This document shows positions 1 through 8,771 of a stretch of 14,432 nucleotides of DNA, one piece after another. Source of the DNA: Acidobacteriota bacterium (GTDB lineage Bacteria > Acidobacteriota > Polarisedimenticolia > J045); the NCBI GenBank assembly GCA_024276295.1, contig JAJRXN010000119.1:1-14432 (forward strand), written 5' to 3'. Every line of letters begins with the position of its first letter. Positions within the stretch are counted from its first letter, which is position 1. A program made the translations under genes and the position numbers. Under the pieces are notes generated by a model. The model was not told where the DNA came from. It saw only the letters and a list, made by a program, of their open reading frames with translations, and did no database searches.

Positions 1-1
1 C

Positions 2-660
2 GAGCTGTTCTCGCTCGCCGACGGCTGCACGATGTCGGCCAAGAAGGACGGGCTGGTCAACATCGGCGGCTTCCTGTGCACGAACGACCCTCGGCTGGCC
101 GAGCAGGAACGCGACCTGCTGATCCTGACGGAGGGCTTTCCGACCTATGGAGGTCTGGCCGGACGCGATCTCGAGGCGATCGCGATCGGACTCGAGGAGG
201 TCCTGCGCGAGGACTATCTCGCGTATCGCATCGCCTCGACGGAGTACCTCGGCCGACGGATCAGCGAGGGCGGGGTGCCGATCGTGCAGCCGCCGGGCGG
301 ACACGCGATCTACATCGACGCCCGTGCGATGCTCCCGCAGGTCCCGCCGCTCGAGTACCCCGGCCAGGCGCTGTCGGTCGAGCTGTATCGCGAAGCGGGG
401 ATCCGCTCGGTCGAGATCGGCTCCGTGATGTTCGCCCGGCGCGATCCGGAGACCGGCGAGGAGCTGCCCGCACCGATGGATCTCGTGCGGCTGGCGATCC
501 CGCGGCGAGTCTACACGCAGAGCCACGTCGACTACGTCATCGAGGCGATCCTGGAGGTCCACGAGCGACGCGAGACGCTGCGCGGGTTCCGCATCGTGCA
601 CCAGGCACCGTTCCTGAGGCATTTCACGGCGAGATTCGAACCGGTGGAGGAGAGCGCCCG

Positions 661-664
<4 letters not shown>
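2..664 (+). CDS. tnaA: Tryptophanase (tryptophan indole-lyase), C-terminal part; start lies before the window
   Basis: PLP-dependent beta-eliminating lyase, cytosolic, converting L-tryptophan to indole, pyruvate and ammonia. The frame is open from base 2, so roughly the first half is missing and 220 residues remain. The PLP-binding motif CTMSAKKD is visible near the edge; the second Lys of the pair is the expected Schiff-base residue. It is followed by VNIGGFL and YGGLAGRD, which this family shares with tyrosine phenol-lyase. The choice between the two rests on the segment VEIGS: tryptophanase has Ile where tyrosine phenol-lyase has the phenol-binding Arg (MERG). The tail IPRRVYTQSH and FLRHFTARF also match family ends. 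Its TGA overlaps the next ATG (ATGA), so the downstream dipeptidase is probably translationally coupled. The family assignment is firm; substrate preference is inferred from the Ile. Confidence 0.92.
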
Positions 665-1869
<1,205 letters not shown>

Positions 1870-1889
1870 CGGGGTTGCCACGGAGAATC

Positions 1890-1906
1890 GGCGCCCGGGG
1901 GGCGCC
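1890..1906. other. Small GC hairpin after the dipeptidase gene
   Basis: Perfect inverted repeat ggcgcc (1890-1895) and ggcgcc (1901-1906) around a 5-base loop, 20 bases after the dipeptidase stop. It may add to the terminator just downstream. There is no T run. Confidence 0.3.
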
Positions 1907-1918
1907 ACGACAGGACGA

Positions 1919-1945
1919 CGCCGCGGCCGGGAACCGGCCGCGGCG
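1919..1945. terminator. Candidate bidirectional terminator hairpin between convergent genes
   Basis: A perfect 12-base stem, cgccgcggccgg (1919-1930) against ccggccgcggcg (1934-1945), closes a GAA loop. It lies between the convergent ends of the dipeptidase gene and the lipoprotein gene at 1969. Position and stability suit a two-way terminator. No clear T tract follows on either strand, so this is not a textbook intrinsic terminator. Confidence 0.5.
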
Positions 1946-1968
1946 CTGTCCGCATCAGGTCGCGGGCG

Positions 1969-2781
1969 TCAGAAGCGCCCGGCGTTGTAGGTCAGTCCGT
2001 CCGGACGGAACGTGACGTCGATCCAGCCCTGGACGCCGCGGTAGGCCATCCAGACGCGGGCCTTGTTGCCGTGGGCCGCGATCCACGCGTTGACCCACGT
2101 GATCTCGTGCCGCACGTTCGGCGTCACCGGGGCGACGAGCTGGAGCCGTTCGGTCAGCAGGAGGTTGAACTCGCCGTAGACCGGCGCCCACTCGGTGTGG
2201 CCCTGGGGATCGGTCAGCGTGACCCAGAAATTGTTCGGGCGCAGCGGGATCACGTAGGCCGAGCCGCCCCGCCAGGTGGTCGTGTCGAGATTCGCGAACA
2301 GGCGCGCCTTGGCCTGCGGATCGCCGGCGAAGATGTTGTCGCCGCACTCCCCGACACGGGTCTCGTAGTCGACGAGCAGCGAGAGGCTCCGCGCGCCCGA
2401 GCAGTCCCCGAAGAACTCGTAGTCGAACGGATCGTCGTTCTGGCGCGGATTCCACGCCCGGACGATCTCGCAGCCGTCGTACTTCCAGTCGCAGTACGTC
2501 TGGTCGAGGAACAGCACCGACCCGGTCGGATCGAAGTTGTTGAACGTGTAGAGCGTCTGGTCCCCGTACTGGTTCTGCAGAACCATCGAGAACAGTTCGT
2601 CCGATCCGTCCGGGTAGACCGTCGCGATCTGCGCCGAAGGCACGATGTAGGCCTTGTGCGCCGTGCGCACGAGTCCCTGATAGTCGCCGCGCTGATCCTC
2701 GACGAACGGGTAGTCCGTCACTGCACACCCCGCGAACAGCACGAAGGCCAGCAGGGCGAGCGCGAAAGCAAGTCTTCTCAT
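1969..2781 (-). CDS. Hypothetical secreted lipoprotein with several Cys residues
   Basis: I do not recognise the family. The product is 270 residues from an ATG at 2781. That start is chosen because AAGGAG lies about 8 bases upstream and because the next residues form a clean signal peptide (MRRLAFALALLAFVLFAGC) with a lipobox-like end at Cys19. An ATG 48 bases further upstream would put charged residues before the signal. The mature part is rich in aromatic and acidic residues. It has pairs of Cys (YCDWKYDGCE, then DCSG and GECG) that could form disulfides after export. No repeats or membrane helices are seen beyond the signal. A 208-base spacer lies upstream, so it probably has its own promoter and is not part of the operon behind it. 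Likely role: envelope protein of unknown function. Confidence 0.75.
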   Translation of the reverse strand: MRRLAFALALLAFVLFAGCAVTDYPFVEDQRGDYQGLVRTAHKAYIVPSAQIATVYPDGSDELFSMVLQNQYGDQTLYTFNNFDPTGSVLFLDQTYCDWKYDGCEIVRAWNPRQNDDPFDYEFFGDCSGARSLSLLVDYETRVGECGDNIFAGDPQAKARLFANLDTTTWRGGSAYVIPLRPNNFWVTLTDPQGHTEWAPVYGEFNLLLTERLQLVAPVTPNVRHEITWVNAWIAAHGNKARVWMAYRGVQGWIDVTFRPDGLTYNAGRF

Positions 2782-2889
2782 GGCCCGTCTCCTTCTCCTT
2801 TGTTCCAGTGAACTCGACAGGCACGGCACCTCGATCCGGGGCAGACCGCGCCGTCTTGGGTTTACGCCGACCCGTGGCGTCCGGCAAGG

Positions 2890-2901
2890 ACCTGTTCAGG
2901 T
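2890..2901. promoter_or_regulatory. Short inverted repeat in the spacer upstream of the 1969-2781 lipoprotein gene
   Basis: ACCTG-TT-CAGGT is a 5-base inverted repeat in the 208-base spacer (2782-2989), about 110 bases before the lipoprotein start. It could be an operator half-site pair but is short enough to be chance. I see no convincing -35/-10 pair in this spacer. The only other structure is an imperfect GC-rich stem near 2947-2981, just after the membrane-protein gene. Confidence 0.2.
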
Positions 2902-2989
2902 TGGTGTCGCCGGTAAGTCGACGGTCTCGTGCGGATTTGTTCGATCTGTCCTCGCCGCCCCTCCTGTCGCAGCGGCGGAGGGCCGGCGG

Positions 2990-3448
2990 TCAGGACCGGT
3001 AGAGCCGTCGCGCGATGACGACGTGCAGCGTGCCGACGACGAGCAGGAGCAGCAGCAGGCTGGCCGCCACCTCGAGCCCGAGCAGCACGCCGTCGGGGAT
3101 CAGGTCGTAGAAGGTCGTCCCCGCCGGCGCCCCGGATCGCTCGGCCTGCCGGACCGCCATCCGCATCGCCAGCTTGACCCGCTCTCCGGGCCACAGACCG
3201 GCGACGAGCAGGATCGCCCCGCCCCAGCCCGCGACGAGAAACGCCAGCGGCGCGAAGCGGTGGCGTCGCCAGAGCAGCGCACCGACGGCCAGGCCGACGA
3301 GGCCCGCCGCGACCTCCGTGCCGAGCACGAGCGGATCGGACCAGACGCGCAGCCGATCGAAGAACGGAACCAGCGGCGGCGCGAAGCTCGCCGGCATCAG
3401 GCGGGCGAGCAGGGCGTGGATCAGCAGCAGGACGCCGATGGCGCCCAC
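2990..3448 (-). CDS. Small integral membrane protein, unknown function
   Basis: A 152-residue protein with about four predicted membrane helices: near residues 1-20, 38-60, 66-88 and 118-146 (the last very Leu-rich). A loop between the third and fourth helices carries a charged stretch (GERVKLAMRMAVRQAERSG). I recognise no family. The start is a GTG at 3448 preceded by GGGAG, 28 bases inside the end of the kinase-like gene, so coupling is likely. The frame stays open further upstream through more hydrophobic residues (TLVAGRCLAGA), so the true start may be earlier and the overlap larger; no ATG or GTG was found there, only a possible ATT. Third gene of a run with the kinase-like protein and the DUF1684 lipoprotein. 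An ion or solute channel, anchor or sensor role cannot be told apart. Confidence 0.65.
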   Translation of the reverse strand: MGAIGVLLLIHALLARLMPASFAPPLVPFFDRLRVWSDPLVLGTEVAAGLVGLAVGALLWRRHRFAPLAFLVAGWGGAILLVAGLWPGERVKLAMRMAVRQAERSGAPAGTTFYDLIPDGVLLGLEVAASLLLLLLVVGTLHVVIARRLYRS

Positions 3449-4035
3449 CGCTCCCGCCAGGCAGCGGCCTGCGACGAGCGTCCCCCGTCCTGCCGGCGCC
3501 GCGTCGTTAATTGGCTCTCGCGCGCCCAGACGCGGTCCTCGAGCATCTGCAGGATGTCATCGGCCACGGCGTCCGGATCGCGGTCGACGGCATCGACGAT
3601 CACGTCGGCCTTCTCGTACTCGCGCGTCCTGATGTCGAACAGGTTGGTGAACCGTTCGTTGGACTCGTCGTCCGGCCGCAGGAGCCCCTTTTCAAGGGCG
3701 CCGGCCAGACACTGCTCGAGCGAAGCCGCGACGTATACGGAAACGCCGGACTGGGAGATCGTCTGCCGATTGCCGCGGTCGACGAACGTCCCCGCCCCGG
3801 TGACGATCACCGCCGGCGGACCGGTCGACGCCGTCACCAGGGCGCGCCGCTCGCGCTGCCGGTAGCCGGAGTCTCCCTCCTTGCGGTAGATCTCCTTGAT
3901 CGGCATGCGGGCCGAGGCCTCGATCATCTGCTCGAGGTCGAAGACCGGGCGCTCGAGCTTCTCGGCGAGCACCGTGCCGACATCGAGCTTCGGTGAGCCG
4001 AGAAAGCCGATGATGAACACGCGATCCGGAATCAT
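3421..4035 (-). CDS. Shikimate kinase-like protein with degenerate P-loop
   Basis: The fold and motif order follow shikimate kinase (ATP-dependent phosphorylation of shikimate 3-OH). Walker A, however, reads GFLGSPKLD (residues 10-18) where active enzymes have GxxGSGKST. Lys16 is kept, Gly is Pro15, and the Mg-binding Ser/Thr is Leu17. The DxD motif is DLE (33-35), the GGG motif is GAG (80-82), while GDSGYRQRE with Arg59, LLRPDDE in the lid and a later REYEKAD segment remain. At 204 residues it is longer than the usual 165-175; the last ~35 residues are Arg/Ala-rich with no family match. The ATG at 4035 has GAGG about 9 bases upstream. It sits 12 bases after the DUF1684 gene and overlaps the membrane-protein gene. 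It is not among aro genes. Likely a pseudokinase or a divergent nucleotide-binding protein rather than AroK. Confidence 0.72.
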   Translation of the reverse strand: MIPDRVFIIGFLGSPKLDVGTVLAEKLERPVFDLEQMIEASARMPIKEIYRKEGDSGYRQRERRALVTASTGPPAVIVTGAGTFVDRGNRQTISQSGVSVYVAASLEQCLAGALEKGLLRPDDESNERFTNLFDIRTREYEKADVIVDAVDRDPDAVADDILQMLEDRVWARESQLTTRRRQDGGRSSQAAAWRERWAPSASCC

Positions 4036-4047
4036 GGGTTCTGTTCC

Positions 4048-4764
4048 TCAGTCGCCGGGCCCGGTCCCGCCCGCGGACCGCTCCACCGGCATCGGCTGGT
4101 GGGCCTGACCCCGTTCACCGGCGCGAACCGGGAACGGCAGCCGGTTTTCCTTCGGTGTCCGGGGGCAGACGTAGTCCGTCCTGCCGTAGGCGCAGAACGG
4201 ATGATAGGCCAGATTGAAGTCGAGACCATACCAGCCGTTCACATCGGCGTCGACCGGCAGGTCGATGTACCGTCCCGCGACGTAGGTCTCGCGACCGGTC
4301 GTCTCGTCCATGAACGGGATGAAGAACTGCCGGAAGGCCTGCTCGCCGGAATCGCGGAGCTGGTACGCAGTCAACCGGGCGGGAACCCCGCGCCAGGAAA
4401 ACCGGAACACGCCGACCTTCTGGGCCGGACGCTCCTTGCCGGTCGTCGTGACGATCACGAACGGCTCCGGCTCGGGAAAGCGCTCGAGGCGCACGAGGAA
4501 CCGCATCTCCGGGTTGTATGGGTAGTAGTCGAGCCCGACGAACGAGGCCCGCTGCTCGGGCGGGATCGGCGAGTCGGGATCGTTGCGGAACATCTCGTCC
4601 TTCTCGGCGCGCTGCCGGAGGATCTGCTCTTCGGAAAGAAAGACCTGCTCGGCGCGCGGAGGCGGCGGGATCGGCTCCTCGCGGCGGCAGGACGTCCCGC
4701 CGACCAGCAGCAGCGCGAGCGCGACCGGCGCGAGCACGAGGGCGGAGCTGGGCATGGCTCTCAT
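4048..4764 (-). CDS. DUF1684-family exported protein
   Basis: 238 residues from the ATG at 4764, chosen because GGGAG sits 5 bases upstream and the product then begins with a signal peptide (LVLAPVALALLLVGGTSC, Cys26). The lipobox is not canonical, so lipoprotein versus plain secretion is open. The body carries the hallmarks of DUF1684: an early basic/acidic helix (RQRAEKDEMFRND) followed by SPIPPEQRASFVGLDYYPYN, then YVAGRYIDLP, DFNLAYHPFCAYG and CPRTPKENRLPFPVRAGER near the C-terminus. The family has no established biochemical function known to me. First gene of a run with the kinase-like and membrane proteins; 66 bases separate it from the helicase gene upstream, so a shared transcript with the helicase is possible. 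A 12-base palindrome (TCCCGGCCGGGA, 4771-4782) overlaps its ribosome-binding region. Confidence 0.85.
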   Translation of the reverse strand: MRAMPSSALVLAPVALALLLVGGTSCRREEPIPPPPRAEQVFLSEEQILRQRAEKDEMFRNDPDSPIPPEQRASFVGLDYYPYNPEMRFLVRLERFPEPEPFVIVTTTGKERPAQKVGVFRFSWRGVPARLTAYQLRDSGEQAFRQFFIPFMDETTGRETYVAGRYIDLPVDADVNGWYGLDFNLAYHPFCAYGRTDYVCPRTPKENRLPFPVRAGERGQAHQPMPVERSAGGTGPGD

Positions 4765-4830
4765 CGAGTCTCCCGGCCGGGACGGCACCAGACCGCCCGG
4801 CCCGAAACGATAGCAGGCACCACGCCGCAC

Positions 4831-7725
4831 CTACCAATCGACCGGGATCCTCCCGCGAAGACCCTGCCGGCTGCGAAACAGCACGTGCCCCCGATGCCGC
4901 CCCGCCGCCCACAGCGCCGCGGTCAGCGCCACGTCGTCGCGGCAGTACTTCTCGACGAGGTCGAGCCGGCCGTCGCGCACCCAGGCGAGCGACTGCAGGC
5001 CGTCCGCCGACTTGTCGATCCCGAGCGTCTCGCGACCGAGATGCGCCAGCCCCAGCCGGAACCCGATCCGCTTCCGGATCACCTCGAGCAGGTCGAGCGT
5101 CGCGACGCGCCGGATCGACGGGCCGAGGTACGGCTCGAGCACGGTGAGGGCGAACCGGTCGACGTTGAAGCCGACGACGCGGTCGGCCGCGGCGAGGGTC
5201 CTTCCGAGGGCCTCGACGTCGCACTCGTGCCAGCACCGGAACTCCCCCGAACGCGCGTCGAGGGTGACCGCCAGCGCGAGGCCCATGCGGTCGATCGCGC
5301 CCCAGCCGCCGACCTCCTCGGCCGAGCGGCGCGTCTCGACGTCGAAGAACAGCCAACGCCCCTCGCCGGGTGCGAGCAGTTCGGCCGGTTGCGGCAGGCC
5401 CTCCGGCCACGCAAGCGCCCCGGGATCGGGATCCGGCGCACCGGGCGCGAGGCGCGATGCGGCGCGACCGGCGCCGGATTCCGGGTGAACGGGCCGCGGA
5501 CGGACGAGCGGTTCTCCTCCCCGCACGCCGGCGTGCACGCCCGTACGGTGTCCGGCCAGCGCGGCGGCGACCTGGCCGTCCGGGACGGCACGCGGCCGCG
5601 CCTCGCGACGACCGTCGAGCAGCTCGAGCATTGCCGCGGCGCCGTGCTTGTCGAGCGGGTGGTTGCCCGACCCGCACCGCGGCGAGATCACGCACGACGG
5701 GCAGCCGGCCTCGCAGTCGCACTCCTCGAGCAGCCGCGCGGTGCGCGCGAACAGCTCCTCCGCCCGATCGAATCCGGTGCGCGCCAGTCCGATCCCGCCG
5801 GGAAAGCCGTCGTAGACGAACACCATCGCGCGATCCTGCTGGGGATGGCGCGCGTAGGAGATCCCGCCGAGATCCCAGCGGTCACAGATCGCCAGCAGCG
5901 GAAACAGCCCGATCGCCGCATGCTCGAGCGCGTGCAGGGCGCCGACCGGATGGAACTCGTCGGCGACGAGCATCTCGACGGTTCCTTCCGGAAAGACCGT
6001 CCAGAAGCCGACCGTCTCGAGCCGCTGCGGAGGAACGTCGTCGAGCGGATGACGCGAGATCTCCTCCTGGCCGAACAGCCGGCGGCGGCCGTAGGCCTCG
6101 ACTTCGGTCGTCACGCGTAGCCGGCCGAACTGGAGCCGCGCCGGGCCGAGCGCGCGCTCGTCGAGGGTCTCGAGGATCTCGGTCTCCTTGCGCGCGTAGA
6201 CCTGCGTGTAGTAGTCGACCTCCACCGGCTCGGCGAGCGCGACGCGCTCGTCGGGAACGTGCTCGACGACCCTGTATGTCCTGCCGGCGTGCAGGTAGAT
6301 CGCACCCGGATGCGCCTCGAACCACAGGCGGGACTCGTCGAGCGAACCGAGCTGCCGGCCGCTGCCGAGCAGCCGGAGCTGCCACGGCTGCCCGGTGCTG
6401 CGCAGCGGGATCTCCCGCTGCGGTCTCCGGCGCGGCGAGAACCACCGCCCGCGGTCGCTCGTCTCGATCAGCCGGCCCGACGCCACGAGGCGTTCGACCC
6501 GCGCCGGACCGGCCGGCCCCTGGAGCATGGCGACGTCACCGGCGTCGAGGGACTGCTCCGCACCGGCCGCCACGAGGTGCGCGTCGGCGATCGTGTCGTT
6601 GCCCGGATCGAGCACGACCTGCTCGAAGGCTCCGGAAAAGAAATGCTCGGGATGGCGCACGACGTACTGGTCGAGGGCGTCGGGCATCGCGACGAGCACG
6701 GCCAGCGACTCCCGGTCGGCCCGGCCGGCCCGGCCGATGCGCTGCCAGGCGTTGGCCAGCGAGCCCGGGTAACCGACGAGGATCGCCACGTCGAGCCCGC
6801 CGACGTCGATCCCCGACTCGAGCGCCGACGTGCTGACGACGCCGAGCAGTTCGCCCGCAAACAGCCGCCGCTCGATCGCGCGCCGCTCTTCCGGCAGATA
6901 GCCCGACCGGTAGCTCGCCACGCGCCGGGCGAGACCGGGATCCTGCTCGCGCAGCCACTGGTAGATCAGCTCGGTGATCCGCCGCGCCTTGGTGAACGCG
7001 ATCGTGCGGTGTCCGGCGCGCACGCAGGTCCCCAGCACGTGCGTCGCCAGCGTGTAGGGCGAGACGGTGTCCGGCCGGACGAACAGGACGTGGCGCAGGG
7101 CAGCCGGAGCGCCCGAGTCGTCGACGAGCGCGAACGGCTCGCCGCACAGCGTCTCGATGAAGGCACGCGGGGCGCCGATGGTCGCCGAACCCGCGATGAT
7201 CTGCGGCGAGCCTCCGTGGCCGCGTGCCAGCCGGAGCAGGCGCCGCAGCACGTGATGCACGTGCGCTCCGAACACGCCGCGGTAGACGTGCGCCTCGTCG
7301 ATCGCGACCAGGCCGAGGCGGCCGAGCATCGGCGACCAGGCGTCGTGCGAAGGCAGGATCCCGAGATGCAGCATGTCGGGATTGGTGATCAGCACGACCG
7401 GAGGCCGCCGGCGGATCCGCCGGCGGTCGGCTTCGGGCGTGTCGCCGTCGTAGATCTCGGCCGCCTCGCCCGGCTCGAGCCCGAGCGGCGCCAGCGCGCG
7501 GCGGATCGTCCCGAGCTGGTCCCGTGCCAGCGCCTTGAGCGGATAGACGAACAGCGCCCCCGCAGCCGGATCGACGGCGCGGCGGGCCAGCAGCGCCAGC
7601 AGGTAGGCCAGCGTCTTGCCCGAGGCGGTCGGCGTGGCGAGCAGCACGTGGCGTCCCCGGGCGATCTCGTCGAGGGCCGCCGCCTGGTGCGTGTACGTCC
7701 GCTCGAGGCCGAGTGCGGCGAGCAT
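4831..7725 (-). CDS. MrfA-type DExH helicase with DUF1998 region fused to a YprB/MrfB-like exonuclease domain
   Basis: A 964-residue superfamily 2 DNA helicase. Visible motifs are a Q-like YTHQAAAL (11-18), Walker A ATPTASGKT (30-38), DEAH (143-146), a GSAT motif, and QRIGRAGRADR in the second RecA domain. A long DUF1998-type region follows, with a Cys cluster near 668-683 (C-x-C-x3-C-x2-C-x5-C) that probably binds zinc. After a Pro/Gly-rich linker comes an RNase H-like DnaQ-fold domain resembling B. subtilis YprB/MrfB: DVE (D795, E797), GFN then RFAL (A859 where Asp is expected), LGFRLGLAHL, and YCRDDV (D931). MrfA and MrfB are separate proteins in Bacillus and act in mitomycin C repair; here they share one chain. 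The ATG at 7725 has poor RBS spacing, and the natural N-terminus appears to lie beyond an in-frame TAG at 7744-7746. Ends with TAG. Confidence 0.88.
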   Translation of the reverse strand: MLAALGLERTYTHQAAALDEIARGRHVLLATPTASGKTLAYLLALLARRAVDPAAGALFVYPLKALARDQLGTIRRALAPLGLEPGEAAEIYDGDTPEADRRRIRRRPPVVLITNPDMLHLGILPSHDAWSPMLGRLGLVAIDEAHVYRGVFGAHVHHVLRRLLRLARGHGGSPQIIAGSATIGAPRAFIETLCGEPFALVDDSGAPAALRHVLFVRPDTVSPYTLATHVLGTCVRAGHRTIAFTKARRITELIYQWLREQDPGLARRVASYRSGYLPEERRAIERRLFAGELLGVVSTSALESGIDVGGLDVAILVGYPGSLANAWQRIGRAGRADRESLAVLVAMPDALDQYVVRHPEHFFSGAFEQVVLDPGNDTIADAHLVAAGAEQSLDAGDVAMLQGPAGPARVERLVASGRLIETSDRGRWFSPRRRPQREIPLRSTGQPWQLRLLGSGRQLGSLDESRLWFEAHPGAIYLHAGRTYRVVEHVPDERVALAEPVEVDYYTQVYARKETEILETLDERALGPARLQFGRLRVTTEVEAYGRRRLFGQEEISRHPLDDVPPQRLETVGFWTVFPEGTVEMLVADEFHPVGALHALEHAAIGLFPLLAICDRWDLGGISYARHPQQDRAMVFVYDGFPGGIGLARTGFDRAEELFARTARLLEECDCEAGCPSCVISPRCGSGNHPLDKHGAAAMLELLDGRREARPRAVPDGQVAAALAGHRTGVHAGVRGGEPLVRPRPVHPESGAGRAASRLAPGAPDPDPGALAWPEGLPQPAELLAPGEGRWLFFDVETRRSAEEVGGWGAIDRMGLALAVTLDARSGEFRCWHECDVEALGRTLAAADRVVGFNVDRFALTVLEPYLGPSIRRVATLDLLEVIRKRIGFRLGLAHLGRETLGIDKSADGLQSLAWVRDGRLDLVEKYCRDDVALTAALWAAGRHRGHVLFRSRQGLRGRIPVDW

Positions 7726-7743
7726 CTCCGGGACGCCCGCCGG

Positions 7744-7857
7744 CTAGCCGGTCCGCGGCTCGGCGAACGCCGCGGCCCGGCCCTCGGCCCGCCCCCGGTA
7801 GACCAGGTGCGGTCCGATCCGCGGGTGCGCTTCGAGTGTCTCGATCAACCGTCGCAT
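7744..7857 (-). pseudogene. Detached N-terminal segment of the MrfA-like helicase, ending at an in-frame TAG
   Basis: Reading from an ATG at 7857 (AGGA just upstream) gives 37 residues beginning MRRLIETLEAHPRIGPHLVY, then a TAG at 7744-7746. Six codons later, in the same frame, comes the annotated helicase start. MrfA-type helicases normally begin with just such a segment (a helix ending in a basic 'IVHHR'-like stretch, then a short linker) before the HQ motif, so this looks like the true N-terminus of one gene split by one stop. An ATG at 7926 in the same frame would extend it to 60 residues, but the extra part is Pro/Ala-rich and unconvincing. Possible causes are a base error in the assembly, a real nonsense mutation with reinitiation at 7725, or stop read-through. 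Other genes here end in TAG, which argues against general reassignment. Confidence 0.6.
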
Positions 7858-7976
7858 GCCGTCCTGCAGTGTGGCCCAGGCCCGCGCCTCGCGCCCGGCC
7901 GGCGCCGCCGCCGGGGGGCTTGGCATCCGGCCCGGCCGGACCCATCATCGCCCCACAGACGAGCGAGGTGGGACCG

Positions 7977-8771
7977 GTGGGCCAGCTTCCGTACCTGACG
8001 GGGGACGTACGGGCGATGTTCGACGCCTGGGCCGAGGAGTCCTTCGCGCGTCACGCCGGCGCGCTGAACTTCAGCGAGCTGCGCAAGGGCGTGCAGGCGG
8101 TGCAGGACGTCTACGGCTCGGGCGAGATCGGGGCCGAGCGCTCGCGCCGGCTCGCCGAGGGAGCCGGCAAGCGGGCCGCGCTGGCGACGTTCTTCGCGCA
8201 GCTCTCGTTCCTGACCATGCACCACGCCGCGGAGATGCTCGACCTGACCGCCTGGTCGCCGGTCCGACGCGTGATCGACGTCGGCTGCGGGACGGGCGCC
8301 GCCGGGACCGCGCTGGCGCTGGCCCTCGGCGGGATCCCGGTCGAGGCGGTCGACCGCTCGGGCTGGGCCCTCGACGAGGCGGTCAGGACGGGACGCGCCT
8401 TCGGGCTCGACGTGCGGCGGCGCCGGGGGGACCTGCCGCAGGTGCTCGGCCGGCCGGGACGCGGCGAACTGCTGGTCTGCGCGTGGACGTTCCGGGAACT
8501 CGACCCGGAGGTGCGCTCCTCGCTGCGTCGGACGCTGGAAGGCGCCCTGCGCCGCGGCGCACGTCTCGTCGTCGCCGAGGAGCCCGGCGTCGCCCGCGGC
8601 TGGTGGCAGCGGCTCGGCGCGACGTTCGCGCCCCACGGCGTGCGCGAGGAGATCATCCGCGTCGCCATCGACCGGCCGAAGCTGGTCCGGGAGATCGACC
8701 GCGCGGCGCGCCTCGACCACCAGGTGCTCGGCGCCCGGGTGCTCGCCGGTCCCGCCGGAGACGCGACATGA
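7977..8771 (+). CDS. Class I SAM-dependent methyltransferase (Rsm22-like features)
   Basis: 264 residues starting at GTG 7977, which has AGGTGGG upstream; a GTG at 7968 is an alternative. The frame is open well before this, but those residues are shadow sequence of the opposite-strand helicase N-terminus. The SAM-binding motif I VIDVGCGTGAAG lies about one third in, followed by an acidic strand end (VEAVDRS) and a later LVVAEEPG strand. The segment WTFRELDPEVRSSL followed by the EEPG motif recalls the Rsm22 family of ribosomal small-subunit methyltransferase-like proteins, though the Cys cluster of that family is absent. Substrate is therefore unknown; rRNA, protein or small molecule are all possible. 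Its TGA overlaps the ATG of the sensor kinase gene (ATGA), so the two are coupled. Confidence 0.75.
   Translation: MGQLPYLTGDVRAMFDAWAEESFARHAGALNFSELRKGVQAVQDVYGSGEIGAERSRRLAEGAGKRAALATFFAQLSFLTMHHAAEMLDLTAWSPVRRVIDVGCGTGAAGTALALALGGIPVEAVDRSGWALDEAVRTGRAFGLDVRRRRGDLPQVLGRPGRGELLVCAWTFRELDPEVRSSLRRTLEGALRRGARLVVAEEPGVARGWWQRLGATFAPHGVREEIIRVAIDRPKLVREIDRAARLDHQVLGARVLAGPAGDAT

Noticed and set aside
4099..6120. Long plus-strand open frame (673 codons) across DUF1684 and helicase genes
   Set aside because: No family motifs, Arg/Pro/Ala-rich; it is antisense to two well-supported genes.
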